From Streptomyces sp. TG1A-60 (GTDB lineage Bacteria > Actinomycetota > Actinomycetes > Streptomycetales > Streptomycetaceae): a DNA stretch of 64,000 bases. How positions within the stretch are numbered: position 1 is the first letter of the stretch; each line of letters starts with the position of its first letter. Where the stretch lies: contig NZ_CP147520.1 in the NCBI RefSeq assembly GCF_037201975.1, positions 2,232,001 through 2,296,000 on the forward strand, written 5' to 3'. Below are positions 7,607 through 16,820 of the stretch, in pieces. The notes beneath the pieces were generated by a model. The model did no database searches, had not been told where the DNA came from, and saw only the letters and a program-made list of their open reading frames with translations. Position numbers and translations under genes: made by a program.

Positions 7607-10459
7607 GTGACCGCACCGACGCCGCCCACGCCGCCTTTCCGCGATCCGCAGCTGCCGCTCGCGAAGCGCATCGACGATCTGCTCCAGCGGCTCACCCTGG
7701 ACGAGAAGATCGCCTTCCTGCACCAGTTCGCACCCGCCGTCGAGCGCCTCGGGGTGGCTGCCTTCCGCACCGGTCAGGAGGCTCTGCACGGCGTGGCCTG
7801 GATGGGCCCGGCGACGGTGTTCCCGCAGGCCGTCGGCCTCGGCGCGACCTGGAACGAGGACCTTGTGCGCCGCGTCGGCGAGGCCGTCTCCACCGAGACC
7901 CGCGCCATGCGCGCCCGCGACGAACGCGTCGGCCTCAACGTCTGGGCCCCGACGGTCAACCTGCTGCGCCACCCCCTGTGGGGCCGCAACGAGGAGGGCT
8001 ACTCCGAGGACCCCAGGCTGACCTCCGCTATCGCGACCGCGTACACCCGCGGCCTGCGCGGCGACCACCCCACGTACTGGCGCACGGCCCCCGTCCTCAA
8101 GCACTGGCTGGCGCACAACAACGAGACCGACCGCTCCGTCACGTCCTCCTCGGTCCGCCCCCGCGTACTGCGCGAGTACGATCTGCGCGCCTTCCGACAG
8201 ACGGTCGAGGCGGGCGCGGTGGCCGGGGTCATGCCCGCGTACAACCTGGTCAACGGCCGCCCCAACCACGTCTCGCCCTACCTGTCCGAGCACCTGCGCA
8301 CCTGGACGGACGAGCATCTGCTGGTCTGCTCGGACGCGGGCGCGCCGTCGAACCTGGTCGACTCCGAGCACTACTACGACACCCACGAGGAGGCGACCGC
8401 CGCCTCGCTGCGGGCGGGCGTCGACAGCTTCACCGACCACGGCACGGAGAGTTCGACGATGATCGGACGAATCCAGGGTGCCCTGGACCGGGGACTGCTG
8501 ACCGCGGACGACATCGACGAGGCGGTCCGCCGCCAGTTGTCGGTCCGCTTCCGCCTCGGCGAGTTCGATCCGGAGCGGGACCCGTACGCCGACACCGAGG
8601 ACTTCGACACCCCGGGCCACCGCGCCCTCGCCCAGGAGGCCGCCGAGCAGGCGATCGTCCTGCTGAAGAACGAGGGCGGCCTGCTGCCGTTCGCCGCGGA
8701 CGCCCGTATCGCGGTCGTCGGACTGCTCGCCGACGAGTGCAAGCTCGACTGGTACAGCGGCACCCTCATCCACCGCTCGACCCCGCTCGAAGGGCTGTAC
8801 GACCGCTTCGGCGCCGAGCGCGTGACCTTCGCGGAGGGCGTGGACCGCGTACGCCTGCGGGCACTGTCCACGGGCGCGTACGTGTCCGTGCCCGAGGCGG
8901 CCGACGCCGGCGACGAGGTGCGCGGCGCGGAGGGCGCCCTCGACCCGGCGCTCCTGGCCGGCCGCACCGACCTGCCGCCGCTCACCACGGACGCGGAGGG
9001 CACCGAACTGGCCCTCATCGACTGGGGTGACGGCGTGCTCACCCTCCGCGCGCCGGACGGCCGCTATCTCTCGGTCGCCGACGACGGCCGGCTGCGTGCC
9101 TCGGCCGACCAGCCGGGCGGCTGGGTCGTCCAGGAGACGTTCCGTCTCGAAGCCCACGCGAACGGTCACCTCCTCAAGCACACAGGGACAGGCCGGTACG
9201 TCACTGTCGCCGCCGACGGAGTGAAGGTTGCCGACGCCGATCCGGAAATTTTCGACCTGATTGTGGTCGAACGGGGTGAGGAATCCGTCACGCGCGTGGC
9301 CGCCGAGGCCGACGTGGTCCTCGTGGTCGCGGGCAACGACCCGCACATCAACGGCCGCGAGACCGAGGACCGCCGGACCCTCTCTCTCCCCGCCCACCAG
9401 GAGCGCCTGCTGCGCGCGGCCCGCACCTCCAACCCGAACACCACACTGGTCCTGGTCTCGGCCTACCCGTACGCGGTCGACCCCTCCGACCTGCCCGCCG
9501 TGCTGTGGACCGCCCACGGCGGCCAGGCCGCGGGCACCGCCCTGGCCCGTGTCCTAGCCGGCGATGTCTCCCCCGCCGGCCGCCTGCCGCAGACCTGGTA
9601 CGCCTCCGACGCGGACCTGCCCGGCCTCCTCGACTACGACGTCATCGGCACCCGCCAGACGTACCTCTACTTCGAGGGCGCCCCGCTGTTCCCGTTCGGC
9701 CACGGCCTGTCGTACACGGAGTTCACCTACGGAAACCTCGTCGCCCACGTGGGTGACGGCGAGCTGACGGTCTCCTGCACGGTCACCAACACGGGCCCGG
9801 TGACCGCCGACGAGGTCGCCCAGCTCTACGTCCGCGCCGAGGCCCCCTCGGTCCCGCGCCCGCGCCGTGAACTGGCGGGCCACCGCCGCGTCACCCTCGA
9901 CCCCGGCGCCTCGACGGAGCTGGCCTTCCGGCTCCCGCTGTCCGTCCTGGAGTTCTGGGACGTGGCGCACGGCACCTGGCACCTGGAGCCGGGCTCGTAC
10001 GAACTGCTCGTCGGCGCGTCGAGCGAGGACATCCGCCTCCGTACGACCGTCACCGTCGAGGGCGAGCCGGTCGCCCCGCGCCCGGTCCTCGCCCACGGCC
10101 TGGACGCGGCGGACTTCGACGAGCAGCGCGGCACGGAGATCGTCGACCGCGCGAAGGTGTCGGGCGACGCGGTGCGCCCGGCGGGCGAGGCGTCCGACGG
10201 CTCGGGCGAACTCGTCTTCCAGGACTGCGACTTCGGCGCGGGGGCCACCGAGATGACGGCGGAGGTGGCGGGCGAGGGGAGCGTCGAGTTCTCCCTCATC
10301 GGCGGCCCGGTGCTGGCGACGCTGACCCTCGACACACCCACCGGGGACCCGTACACGTACACGACCCTGCGCGCCGGGGTCTCGGCCGCCGGTGTGCACG
10401 ACGTCCACCTCAAGCTGCGCGGCCCGTTGCGGCTGGCGCACGTCGGCTTCTCCGGCTGA
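7607..10459 (+). CDS. GH3 family beta-glycosidase with beta-trefoil-like insert
   Basis: Exo-acting beta-glycosidase of 950 aa (beta-glucosidase or beta-xylosidase class; the substrate cannot be read from sequence). The (beta/alpha)8 domain (about 15-330) carries LNVWAPTVNLLRHPLWGRN, KHWLAHNNE and the nucleophile Asp in VCSDAGAP (D243). The second alpha/beta domain contains NGRETEDRRTLSLP and FPFGHGLSYTEF. Between them, residues about 425-560 form a fascin/ricin-like beta-trefoil segment (LRAPDGRYLSVADDGRLRAS, HTGTGRYVTVAADG). A fibronectin-III-like domain follows (about 710-820), then a CBM6-like tail (about 840-950). No signal peptide, so cytoplasmic. Start is GTG with AAAGGGA upstream. It is divergent from the transporter operon and shares its operator sequence. 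Confidence 0.9.
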   Translation: MTAPTPPTPPFRDPQLPLAKRIDDLLQRLTLDEKIAFLHQFAPAVERLGVAAFRTGQEALHGVAWMGPATVFPQAVGLGATWNEDLVRRVGEAVSTETRAMRARDERVGLNVWAPTVNLLRHPLWGRNEEGYSEDPRLTSAIATAYTRGLRGDHPTYWRTAPVLKHWLAHNNETDRSVTSSSVRPRVLREYDLRAFRQTVEAGAVAGVMPAYNLVNGRPNHVSPYLSEHLRTWTDEHLLVCSDAGAPSNLVDSEHYYDTHEEATAASLRAGVDSFTDHGTESSTMIGRIQGALDRGLLTADDIDEAVRRQLSVRFRLGEFDPERDPYADTEDFDTPGHRALAQEAAEQAIVLLKNEGGLLPFAADARIAVVGLLADECKLDWYSGTLIHRSTPLEGLYDRFGAERVTFAEGVDRVRLRALSTGAYVSVPEAADAGDEVRGAEGALDPALLAGRTDLPPLTTDAEGTELALIDWGDGVLTLRAPDGRYLSVADDGRLRASADQPGGWVVQETFRLEAHANGHLLKHTGTGRYVTVAADGVKVADADPEIFDLIVVERGEESVTRVAAEADVVLVVAGNDPHINGRETEDRRTLSLPAHQERLLRAARTSNPNTTLVLVSAYPYAVDPSDLPAVLWTAHGGQAAGTALARVLAGDVSPAGRLPQTWYASDADLPGLLDYDVIGTRQTYLYFEGAPLFPFGHGLSYTEFTYGNLVAHVGDGELTVSCTVTNTGPVTADEVAQLYVRAEAPSVPRPRRELAGHRRVTLDPGASTELAFRLPLSVLEFWDVAHGTWHLEPGSYELLVGASSEDIRLRTTVTVEGEPVAPRPVLAHGLDAADFDEQRGTEIVDRAKVSGDAVRPAGEASDGSGELVFQDCDFGAGATEMTAEVAGEGSVEFSLIGGPVLATLTLDTPTGDPYTYTTLRAGVSAAGVHDVHLKLRGPLRLAHVGFSG

Positions 10460-10484
10460 GGGTCCGGAAGCAGGCCGGCGCACA

Positions 10485-10526
10485 GAAGGGGCCCGGCACC
10501 GGAAGGCATCGGTGCCGGGCCCCTTC
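10485..10526. terminator. Bidirectional hairpin terminator
   Basis: A perfect 17-bp inverted repeat (10485-10501 with 10510-10526, arm GAAGGGGCCCGGCACCG) with an 8-nt loop lies between the converging GH3 and aldehyde dehydrogenase genes. A U-tract is lacking, as is common in Streptomyces. Confidence 0.85.
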
Positions 10527-10551
10527 ATCCCGGGATCTGACCCAGACTACA

Positions 10552-10566
10552 TGAAAACGATTGTCA
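10552..10566. promoter_or_regulatory. Zur-box-like 15-mer without an obvious target gene
   Basis: TGAAAACGATTGTCA is an AT-rich imperfect palindrome in GC-rich DNA and resembles the actinobacterial zinc-regulator (Zur) site. It lies between the terminator and the 3' end of the aldehyde dehydrogenase gene. No gene starts beside it on either strand, so it may be a remnant or a chance match. Confidence 0.3.
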
Positions 10567-10601
10567 GGATCTAGAGGTGTGCGGGACCTGTTCAGGGCTG
10601 T

Positions 10602-12059
10602 TCAGAGCTGGATCCCCGTCAGCACCATCACCCGCTCGTAGGTGTAGTCGTCCATGGCGAACCGCACGCCCTCCCGCCCGACGCCGGACTGCTTCACCCC
10701 GCCGTAGGGCATCTGGTCGGCACGGTAGGACGGCACGTCACCGACGACCACGCCGCCCACCTCCAGCGCGCGGTGGGCGCGGAACGCGGTCCGCAGGTCG
10801 TGCGTGAACACGCCCGCCTGGAGGCCGTACTTGGAGTCGTTGACGGCGGCGAAGGCCTCGGCCTCCCCTTCCACCTTCCGCACGGTGAGGACGGGCCCGA
10901 AGACCTCCTCGCAGGAGAGGGTGACGTCGCCGGGCACGTCGGCCAGAACCGTCGGCGCGTACGAGGCGCCGTCCCGCTTGCCCCCGGCGAGGAGCGTCGC
11001 GCCGGCGTCGACCGCTTCCCGGACCCATGCCTCGACGCGCCGCGCCGCGTCCTCACTGACCAGCGGACCGACGTCGGTGGCGCCGTCGGACGGGTCGCCG
11101 GTCACCTGGGCCTCGACCGCGGCGACGATGCGCGGCAGCAGCCGGTCGTACACGGACGCGTCCGCGATCACCCGCTGCACGGAGATGCAGGACTGGCCGC
11201 CCTGGTAGTTCGAGAAGGTCGCGATGCGGTTCGCCGCCCGGTCGAGGTCCTCGTCGCTCGCGTAGTCGGCGAGCACGACCGCCGCGCCGTTGCCGCCCAG
11301 CTCCAGCGTGCAGTGCTTGCGCGGCACCGAGTCCATGATCGCGTAGCCGACCTTCTCGGACCCGGTGAAGGAGATGACCGGCAGCCGCCCGTCCTGGACG
11401 AGGGCGGGCATGCGGTCGTTGGCGACGGGGAGGATGCTCCAGGCCCCGGCCGGGAGGTCTGCCACGGTCCGGGCTTCCGCGAGCAGTTCCCCGATGACCA
11501 GGCCGGAGAGCGGGGTGGCCGGAGCGGGCTTCAGGATGATCGGCGCACCGGCCGCGATCGCCGGGGCGATCTTGTGGGCGCAGAGGTTGAGCGGGAAGTT
11601 GAAGGGCGCGATACCGAGGACGACGCCCTTGGGGAAGCGGCGCGTGAACGCCAGCCGGCCCTCCCCGCCGAGGTCGGTGTCGAGCCGCTGCGCCTCACCG
11701 CCGTTGAACCGCCGGGCCTCCTCGGCCGCGAACCGGAACACGGAGACCGCGCGGCCGACCTCGCCGCGCGCCCACTTGACCGGCTTGCCGTTCTCGGCGG
11801 AGATCAGCTGCGCGATCTCCTCGGTCCGCTCGACGAGACGCCCGCTGACGTGGTCCAGGGCGGCGGCCCGTACGTGCGCCGGCGTGGCCGCGAACTCGCC
11901 CCGTACGGCGTACGCGGCGGCCACGGCCTCTTCGACCTGCTCGTCCGTCGGCACGCTCACCCTGCCGACCAGGCGGCCGTCCCAGGGCGACGTCACATCG
12001 AGCGCGGTCTCACCGGTGGCCTGGCGGCCGGCGAGCCAGAAGGCGTGGGTGGCGGTCAT
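10602..12059 (-). CDS. NAD(P)-dependent aldehyde dehydrogenase, GABA/amine-catabolism neighbourhood
   Basis: Cytoplasmic aldehyde dehydrogenase of 485 aa. The family landmarks are present: Asn in PFNFP (N154), the FTGS cofactor loop (231-234), the general base Glu in LELGGNG (E253) and the catalytic Cys in GGQSCISV (C291). It oxidises an aldehyde to the acid. Succinate semialdehyde (after GabT) is a reasonable substrate given gabT 5 kb away and the adjacent PucR-type regulator, but this is inference. Monocistronic, converging on the GH3 gene. Confidence 0.88.
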   Translation of the reverse strand: MTATHAFWLAGRQATGETALDVTSPWDGRLVGRVSVPTDEQVEEAVAAAYAVRGEFAATPAHVRAAALDHVSGRLVERTEEIAQLISAENGKPVKWARGEVGRAVSVFRFAAEEARRFNGGEAQRLDTDLGGEGRLAFTRRFPKGVVLGIAPFNFPLNLCAHKIAPAIAAGAPIILKPAPATPLSGLVIGELLAEARTVADLPAGAWSILPVANDRMPALVQDGRLPVISFTGSEKVGYAIMDSVPRKHCTLELGGNGAAVVLADYASDEDLDRAANRIATFSNYQGGQSCISVQRVIADASVYDRLLPRIVAAVEAQVTGDPSDGATDVGPLVSEDAARRVEAWVREAVDAGATLLAGGKRDGASYAPTVLADVPGDVTLSCEEVFGPVLTVRKVEGEAEAFAAVNDSKYGLQAGVFTHDLRTAFRAHRALEVGGVVVGDVPSYRADQMPYGGVKQSGVGREGVRFAMDDYTYERVMVLTGIQL

Positions 12060-12378
12060 AGTCGATCCCGGCCCTTCGGTGGGTACACATCAGCTTCCGG
12101 CTCCACGGTAGGGCCGGGGCGGCGGGGGGTCGTTTGTCCGGTGCGTATGAGTAGGGCCGGGGGGTGTGCCGGATTGGCATGGTGGACCGTCCCGTCCCGG
12201 GGGAGGTGCCCTCGCGCGCGAGTCGCGGGAGGGCTCAGGGGGTGGGGGTGGGGGCGGCCGTGGGTTGTCCGTGGCTTGTCGCGCAGTTCCCCGCGCCCCT
12301 TCAGGGCGCGGGGCGTGACGGGGTCCGGGGCGGAGTGCCCTTAAGGGGACGGGCAGGGGCAGGAGCGAGGGAACGCCT
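12060..12378. other. Gene-free 319-bp spacer
   Basis: No convincing coding region is present. The segment holds G-rich simple sequence (GGTGGGGGTGGGGGCGG near 12240) and the second copy of the dispersed intergenic repeat with its hairpin (12278-12313). The promoter of the aldehyde dehydrogenase gene should lie at its left end. Confidence 0.6.
12278..12313. repeat. Dispersed intergenic repeat, copy 2, with terminator-like hairpin
   Basis: The core GTCGCGCAGTTCCCCGCGCC matches the copy at 3390-3413 apart from one internal base. Here the repeat continues into a 10-bp inverted repeat (12289-12298 with 12304-12313, arm CCCCGCGCCC, 5-nt loop). It lies downstream of the PucR gene stop, so it may end that transcript. 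Confidence 0.6.
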
Positions 12379-14178
12379 CTACTCCCCCGCCGCGGCCGTC
12401 GCCTTCAGCGCCAGCCACAGCTCCATCCGCACATCGGGATCATCCAGCGACCGCCCCAGGATCTCCTCCACCCGCCGCATCCGGTACCGCAACGTGTGCC
12501 GATGCACTCCCAGATCGGCGGCAGCCGCATCCCACTGCCCGTGCCGCGACAGCCACGCCCGCAACGAGGCCACGAGATCCCCCCGCCCGGTCGCGTCATG
12601 CTCGCGCAAGGGTCGCAGCAGACTGTCCGCGAAGGCACGCACCGCATCGTCTGCGAGAAGAGGCACGACAGACCCGGCCGCCAGCTCCTCGTGCTCGACG
12701 AGGCAACGCCCCCGCCGCCGGGCCACGGACAACGCCTGCTCGGCCTGCTTGTACGCGGCGGCGGCAGCGATCGGCCCGGCGGGCGCGGACAGCCCGACGA
12801 CGAGTTCCTCTTCCTCGACGGCCGCGGAGGGGCCGACGCCGGCGGCCACGGGACCGGTCGCCCCCGGCTCCCGACCGGCCGCCCGGGACGTCTCCAACGC
12901 CACCGCGAACTCCCCGCACGCGGCCACCGCCGCACCTCCGTCGACGGCGAGCACGACGAGCCGCTCCCCCTCGGGTACGACGAGCACGGTCTCCCCGGCC
13001 CGCGCGGCGGACGCCTCCACGACCTCGACGAGCTGCCCGAGCAGATCTCCGTCCGAGTCGACGACAGCCATGGCGACCCGTCCGGCACCCGCCTTGCCCC
13101 GAGGCTCGGCCCCGGTCCCGGGCCGATCGCCGGCCCCCGTCGTACGCGCACCCGGGGAAGAACTCGTGCCCCCCGCCCCTGACGCTGCCGTCGCCCCCAC
13201 CGCAGCCGCCGCCCCGTCCACCCGTGCCCGCGCCGCCGACGCCGAGGCCGACTCCGCGAGGATCAGCCGGAACGGCGCGTCCAGCAGCTCTCCGAACAGG
13301 TCGCCGGCGACGGCCCGCGCGTGATCGGGCTCCCCGGCCAGCAGCATGCGCAGCACCGCCGCGCCGATCCGCTGCTCGGCGGCGTGGAGCGCGCGCGACC
13401 TCTCGGTGGTGAGGGTGAGGAGCGCGACGGCCGAGTGGACGGCGTACCGCTCGGCGGTGCCCAGGGCCGCGGCCGTGCCGACGGCGAGGGCGGCGCGGGC
13501 CCGGCGTCCGGTGCCGAGGGAGTGCAGTTCGACGCGGTCCTCGCCGCCGACTACCGCGCTCGCCGGCGCGGGCCGGTCCCGCAGCCGCTGGACGTCGGCG
13601 GAGAGCCGCCCGGCCCGCCGCTCCGCCCACTCGGGTGCCACCGCGACGGCGGCACCGGAGGCGTCGTACAGGGCGGCCCACCCGTCGACCTGTGCGGCGA
13701 GCGCGGTGAGCAGCCCTTCGGGGCCGTCGGCCAACGCCTGCTTGGTGAGCTCCCGCTGCGCGGCGAACCCCGCCGTCACCGCCCGGTACTGATCGGCGGC
13801 GATGGCGGCCGACACCGCCTTGCTGATGGCGAGGAAGGGGGTGCGGCGGGGCACTTCCAGGAGAGGCAGCCCCTCCCCCTCCGCCGCGTCGACGAGCGCC
13901 TTGGGGATCTCCTCGTAGTTCACGCCGACGGCGAAGCCGAGCCCGACGACGCCCGCCCCCACCAGCCGCCGCACGTAGCTTCGCATCGCCTCCGGATCCT
14001 CCGCGTCCAGCTTCAGCGCGGTGATCAGCAGCAGCTCCCCGCCTTCCATGTACGGCACGGGATCGGCGAGCTCACTGACGTGCGCCCAGCGCACCGGTAC
14101 GTCCAGGCGGCCCTCGCCGGCCCGCACGGTCAGCTTGAGCGCGGAGTGGTGGACGAGCGAGGCGAGCGTGGGAGGCAT
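12379..14178 (-). CDS. PucR family transcriptional regulator
   Basis: DNA-binding regulator of 599 aa. The N-terminal PucR domain spans about residues 5-130 (RWAHVSELADPVPYMEGGEL, LLEVPRRTPF). The middle part is GGDEF-like and degenerate, with an Ala/Gly-rich low-complexity insert near residues 320-360. The C-terminal PucR-type helix-turn-helix is clear: AADLGVHRHTLRYRMRRVEE near 560-580. Family members control purine, GABA or amino-acid degradation. It lies between the aldehyde dehydrogenase and gabT regions and is a likely activator of one or both; the effector is unknown. ATG at 14178; the 240 bp beyond it hold its promoter. Confidence 0.88.
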   Translation of the reverse strand: MPPTLASLVHHSALKLTVRAGEGRLDVPVRWAHVSELADPVPYMEGGELLLITALKLDAEDPEAMRSYVRRLVGAGVVGLGFAVGVNYEEIPKALVDAAEGEGLPLLEVPRRTPFLAISKAVSAAIAADQYRAVTAGFAAQRELTKQALADGPEGLLTALAAQVDGWAALYDASGAAVAVAPEWAERRAGRLSADVQRLRDRPAPASAVVGGEDRVELHSLGTGRRARAALAVGTAAALGTAERYAVHSAVALLTLTTERSRALHAAEQRIGAAVLRMLLAGEPDHARAVAGDLFGELLDAPFRLILAESASASAARARVDGAAAAVGATAASGAGGTSSSPGARTTGAGDRPGTGAEPRGKAGAGRVAMAVVDSDGDLLGQLVEVVEASAARAGETVLVVPEGERLVVLAVDGGAAVAACGEFAVALETSRAAGREPGATGPVAAGVGPSAAVEEEELVVGLSAPAGPIAAAAAYKQAEQALSVARRRGRCLVEHEELAAGSVVPLLADDAVRAFADSLLRPLREHDATGRGDLVASLRAWLSRHGQWDAAAADLGVHRHTLRYRMRRVEEILGRSLDDPDVRMELWLALKATAAAGE

Positions 14179-14418
14179 GGGACCTTCAGGTCGTCGTCAG
14201 AGAGGCGGAGACGGATACGGTGCGGATGCGACGCAGACGCGATGCGGAGAGACGCGGAAACGGACCGATCTTGATGATCGATCAGCGCCACCTTTTGGCC
14301 GCCTCGTATGAACGGCCTCTACCGATTCTGCCTCACCGTACGGTCACAAGTCCCCCACACCTCGCACCGAATGGCTCAAACCGAACGGTGCCACCCGCCG
14401 CCGCACTGCTCGCTCCGC

Positions 14419-16548
14419 TCAGCCCCGCAGATCCACCAGCAACGGCGGCGCGTGCTCGCCCCGCACGTTCGTCAGGGACAGCACGGCGTGCCCCGGCGGC
14501 ACACCGTGCGCCAGTTCGGAGGCGGACCAGCGCTCCCGTTCGACCTGACGTACGGTCACGGCGCGGGCGGTCGGCGCGTTGCCCGTGATCGCCCGGCGCA
14601 GCGCGTGCCAGGCCTTGCCCGCCGGGGAGTCGGCGACGATCTGCCGGTCGGTGACGTCCCGCGCCTCGGTCCACTCCTTGCCCCAGACCTCGGCGAAGTC
14701 CTGCCCGTCCCACGGGGTGAGCCCGGACAGCGCCATCCGGCAGCCGATGGTGCCGAGGAGCGGTCCGCGCAGGGGCCGGGGCACGTCGTCCAGGGTCCGG
14801 AGGGTGAGGACGGTACCGGCGTTGGCGGACCGCAGCCGCTGGATGCCGCGTACGGCCTCGGGGGTGACGATCCCGGTCGCGTCGTCCAGCACGAGGCAGG
14901 CGAACAGCGACCGGTCCTCCCGTACCGCGACGCTCGCCGCGAACTGGGCGAGCACCAGCCGCGCCAGGATGCGGGAGGCGTCGGCGTGGCCGCGCTGGGG
15001 GAGGTCGATGCGGACCCGTACGGGATGGTCGAGGGCCCGCAGGGAGAACGGCCGGGACCGGCCGGAGGTGTCGAAGAACCCTGCGAAGGCGGGCCGGTCG
15101 AGGAGGGCGACCCGGTCGGCCAGTACGGCGCCGACGTCGCCGGGGTGGCTGAGCTGGCGCTCCCGCGCGTCCAGCTCCCGCAGCAGCGACTCCTGCCCTG
15201 CGTCCTGGAGGGCCTCGCGCAGCTCGCCCAGCGGGCCGGGCGCGCCGTCCAGCAGCTGCCGCAGCTGCGGCACCGACGGGAACCGCCCGTGCACGGCCCG
15301 AAACGGCCCCAGCAGCTGGGCGAGCACGGTGGTGGAGCGCCGGCTGTCACCGCCGGGGTGCGGGTCGGCGAGGTCCCCGACGAGCGCCTCCGCGAGCACG
15401 GCCGCGGCCTCGTCGGGGTCGGTGGTCCCGCCGTAGAGGTCGAGGTCGTAGACGGACTCCGGGTTTCCGATGCGTACGACGACGTCGTAGGCGTCGGCCG
15501 GGCCGAGTCCGGCGCCCGCCGCGCCCACGACCACCACCGCCGCGCGTCCGGCGAGCGCGTGCAGGCACAGCGACTCGGCGACGGGCCACACGACGGCCCC
15601 GGTCTTCCCCGACCCGGCGGGCCCGACGGCCAGCAGGGAGGTGCCGAGCAGTTCGGGGCCCAGGGCGAGGCCCGTGCCCCGGTAGGCGTACGGGTTGCGC
15701 GGGTCGTCGACGGTGCCGCCCAGCCGGACCTGCCCGGTGACCATGTCGTGCCGGGCCAGCCGGGCCGGCAGGTCCCGCTCCCCGGACGGATGCGGACAGG
15801 CGGCGGCGCCGTCCTTCAACACCGCCCCCGTGAACGTCGCCAGACTGTGCCGCCCGCTGCGCACCCCCTGCCACGTCCGCATGATCCGCGCGTGATCCAC
15901 ATCCCGCATGAGCCCGGCCCGCGCCTCGGCGGCAAGCCGCTCGGCGGCTTCGGCGGCCCCGGCCTCCCGGAAATGGTTCCACTGGGCGGGGTCGTCCTCT
16001 GGTGGCGGTACGGCCTGCCGCTCCCGCGACTGCCGGAAGCGCGGGGCACCGTACCGGCGCCAGACCTCGCCCCAGCGACCGAGCCGGCCGACGCCGATCA
16101 TGATCGCCAGGGCGACGATCGTGTACCAGACATAGCTGAGGACGACCGCGGAGTAGGAGTGGGCGGGCGCCCAGGAGTCCGGGATCATCGCGTAGAGCGG
16201 CACCAGCCACCAGCCGCCGAGGTACCCGTTCCAGAGCAGGGACCAGATCAGCCAGCCGATGAGGAAGGCGATCAGGGCGCCGCCGAGCAGCTGCCGGCCG
16301 GGGACGGTCTCCGGCTCCTCCTCCGGCCGGGGCCGATGCCCGAACCGCCACACGCCGGGCGCCGCGTCCGGTCGCGGTGTCCGCAACCAGGACAGGAAGG
16401 CGTTCCCGTCCGGCCTGGGCGGCGCCCCCGGTGCCCCCGTGGGCAGGGGAGGCACGGGAGGTGCCGCGGGCATCTCCGGCGACCCCGCCGGACGCGGCAC
16501 GGGATGCGCATGCGTGCCCCGCGCGTCCCGCGTTCCGTCGCTGTTCAT
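14419..16548 (-). CDS. VirD4/TraD-like membrane ATPase of unknown role
   Basis: Protein of about 709 aa. It has a Pro-rich N-terminus, two membrane segments (LIAFLIGWLIWSLLW and VVLSYVWYTIVALAIMIGV), then a P-loop GPAGSGKTGAV (near residue 310) and a Walker B-like FACLVLDDAT. This layout resembles type IV coupling proteins, but no relaxase, integrase or other conjugation gene is nearby, so it is probably a chromosomal Streptomyces family and not part of an element. ATG at 16548 is preferred because GGGGG precedes it; an in-frame ATG at 16584 lacks a ribosome-binding site. Divergent from gabT. The function is not known to me. Confidence 0.7.
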   Translation of the reverse strand: MNSDGTRDARGTHAHPVPRPAGSPEMPAAPPVPPLPTGAPGAPPRPDGNAFLSWLRTPRPDAAPGVWRFGHRPRPEEEPETVPGRQLLGGALIAFLIGWLIWSLLWNGYLGGWWLVPLYAMIPDSWAPAHSYSAVVLSYVWYTIVALAIMIGVGRLGRWGEVWRRYGAPRFRQSRERQAVPPPEDDPAQWNHFREAGAAEAAERLAAEARAGLMRDVDHARIMRTWQGVRSGRHSLATFTGAVLKDGAAACPHPSGERDLPARLARHDMVTGQVRLGGTVDDPRNPYAYRGTGLALGPELLGTSLLAVGPAGSGKTGAVVWPVAESLCLHALAGRAAVVVVGAAGAGLGPADAYDVVVRIGNPESVYDLDLYGGTTDPDEAAAVLAEALVGDLADPHPGGDSRRSTTVLAQLLGPFRAVHGRFPSVPQLRQLLDGAPGPLGELREALQDAGQESLLRELDARERQLSHPGDVGAVLADRVALLDRPAFAGFFDTSGRSRPFSLRALDHPVRVRIDLPQRGHADASRILARLVLAQFAASVAVREDRSLFACLVLDDATGIVTPEAVRGIQRLRSANAGTVLTLRTLDDVPRPLRGPLLGTIGCRMALSGLTPWDGQDFAEVWGKEWTEARDVTDRQIVADSPAGKAWHALRRAITGNAPTARAVTVRQVERERWSASELAHGVPPGHAVLSLTNVRGEHAPPLLVDLRG

Positions 16549-16820
16549 CGCGCCTGCCCCCTGACCAGCCGTTCCGTCCACCATCAGCGAGTCAATCTAA
16601 CGCTCCCGCAAGGGGAGTTCACCGTTTGCGTGGCCGGGTGGGCCCCGTGACCACCGTATTACGCGGCTGGGCGCACACCCGTGCCCACCGTTCCTCCATG
16701 TCCAACGCGGACAAGACGAGCCCTCGACAACGCCCACATGGAGCATGCCCACCCCCCGGCCCTCGCCCTAGCCTGCGAGAAAAGAAGGCAAGCGTCCGTA
16801 AGACCTCCCAGGAGCCCCAC

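Noticed and set aside
7235..9517. 760-codon minus-strand frame opposite the GH3 gene and across the divergent promoters
   Set aside because: It runs through the operators and opposite conserved GH3 motifs, and its translation has no recognisable domain.
14419..16584. Integrated conjugative element suggested by the VirD4/TraD-like ATPase
   Set aside because: No integrase, relaxase, replication gene, tRNA-derived att site or GC shift surrounds it; neighbours are chromosomal.
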